A stretch of 6,174 nucleotides of DNA from positions 1 through 6,174 of the forward strand of contig JBKHHW010000186.1 of NCBI GenBank assembly GCA_046538945.1. Reading direction: 5' to 3'. Under the pieces are notes generated by a model. The model had not been told where the DNA came from. It made no database searches and saw nothing but the letters and a program-made list of their open reading frames with translations. The DNA is from JAEZKC01 sp046538945 (lineage in GTDB: Bacteria > Fibrobacterota > Chitinivibrionia > Chitinivibrionales > Chitinispirillaceae). Positions 6,072 to 6,174 of the stretch are shown here, piece by piece; the stretch's first letter is position 1, and each line of letters begins with the position of its first letter. The position numbers and the translations under genes were made by a program.

Positions 6072-6072
6072 A
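6043..6072 (-). promoter_or_regulatory. Candidate sigma-70-type promoter of the four-gene operon
   Basis: Read on the - strand, TTGGAC (6072-6067) is followed after 18 bases by a perfect TATAAT (6048-6043). Initiation near 6036 would leave a leader of about 75 bases before ATG 5961. One arm of the inverted repeat covers the -35 and spacer, and the other lies just past the expected start site, so a dimeric or cooperative repressor could cover the promoter. The core ATTATAAT is itself palindromic, so a TATAAT can also be read on the + strand, but no -35 fits there. Confidence 0.5.
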
Positions 6073-6174
6073 TTCATCGTCGGTTTCAGCTCCGTTTAGC
6101 CTTTCAGTTTTCGATTCCGACTAAAAGTGATATCTTCGTTCTGGTCTTATCTTCTCCAATCAGAATGCCTGAAA
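6073..6174. other. Right edge: no convincing gene
   Basis: A - strand frame is open from the window edge to a TGA at 6106-6104 and would end ...SLLVGIEN. It may be the last ~22 residues of a gene entering from the right, or chance. An ATG at 6165 on the + strand lacks a ribosome site. Nothing firmer is visible. Confidence 0.25.

Noticed and set aside
6165..6174. ATG at the right edge as start of a + strand gene
   Set aside because: No ribosome site or good promoter, and only three codons are visible.

Overview
The window holds five protein genes. One lies on the + strand at the left (220-1797). Four lie on the - strand and read leftwards as a probable operon (5961 down to 1798). There is no sign of RNA genes, insertion sequences, CRISPR or phage. 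Moderate GC, a cleavable Sec signal peptide, a periplasmic sensor anchored by one membrane helix, and a polyprenyl-phosphate sugar transferase all suggest a Gram-negative-type bacterium. The protein style is compatible with the FCB/Fibrobacterota side of the tree (CBM9-like domains, an Ig-like extracellular region, a CoaE with a DAALI motif), but that placement is only an impression and a protein search should decide it.

Left region: bases 1-219 hold a short hairpin, a promoter-like site and a long leader. The leader precedes a striking one-component sensor: signal peptide, Ig-like region, CBM9-like carbohydrate-binding domain, one transmembrane helix, then an AraC-type DNA-binding domain and a poly-glutamate tail. 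It looks like a regulator that senses glycans outside the cytoplasmic membrane and acts on DNA from that membrane.

Centre and right: the - strand operon runs, in order of transcription, as follows: a fused SpoIIE-type PP2C phosphatase and RsbW-type ATPase/kinase (partner-switching signalling); a divergent dephospho-CoA kinase (coaE) that starts at a GTG one base past the upstream stop; a WcaJ/WbaP-type polyprenyl-phosphate phosphoglycosyl transferase that would start exopolysaccharide or O-glycan assembly; and a YkgJ-family cysteine cluster protein. The gap in front of the operon has a TATAAT-type promoter embedded in a long imperfect inverted repeat that could be an operator.

The + gene and the operon converge with their stop codons directly abutting, leaving no room for an intrinsic terminator. 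A plausible theme is envelope/exopolysaccharide control by environmental signals (a sugar-sensing AraC protein on one side, a partner-switching node with a glycan-initiating enzyme on the other). The joint function is inference; the individual family calls rest on visible motifs.
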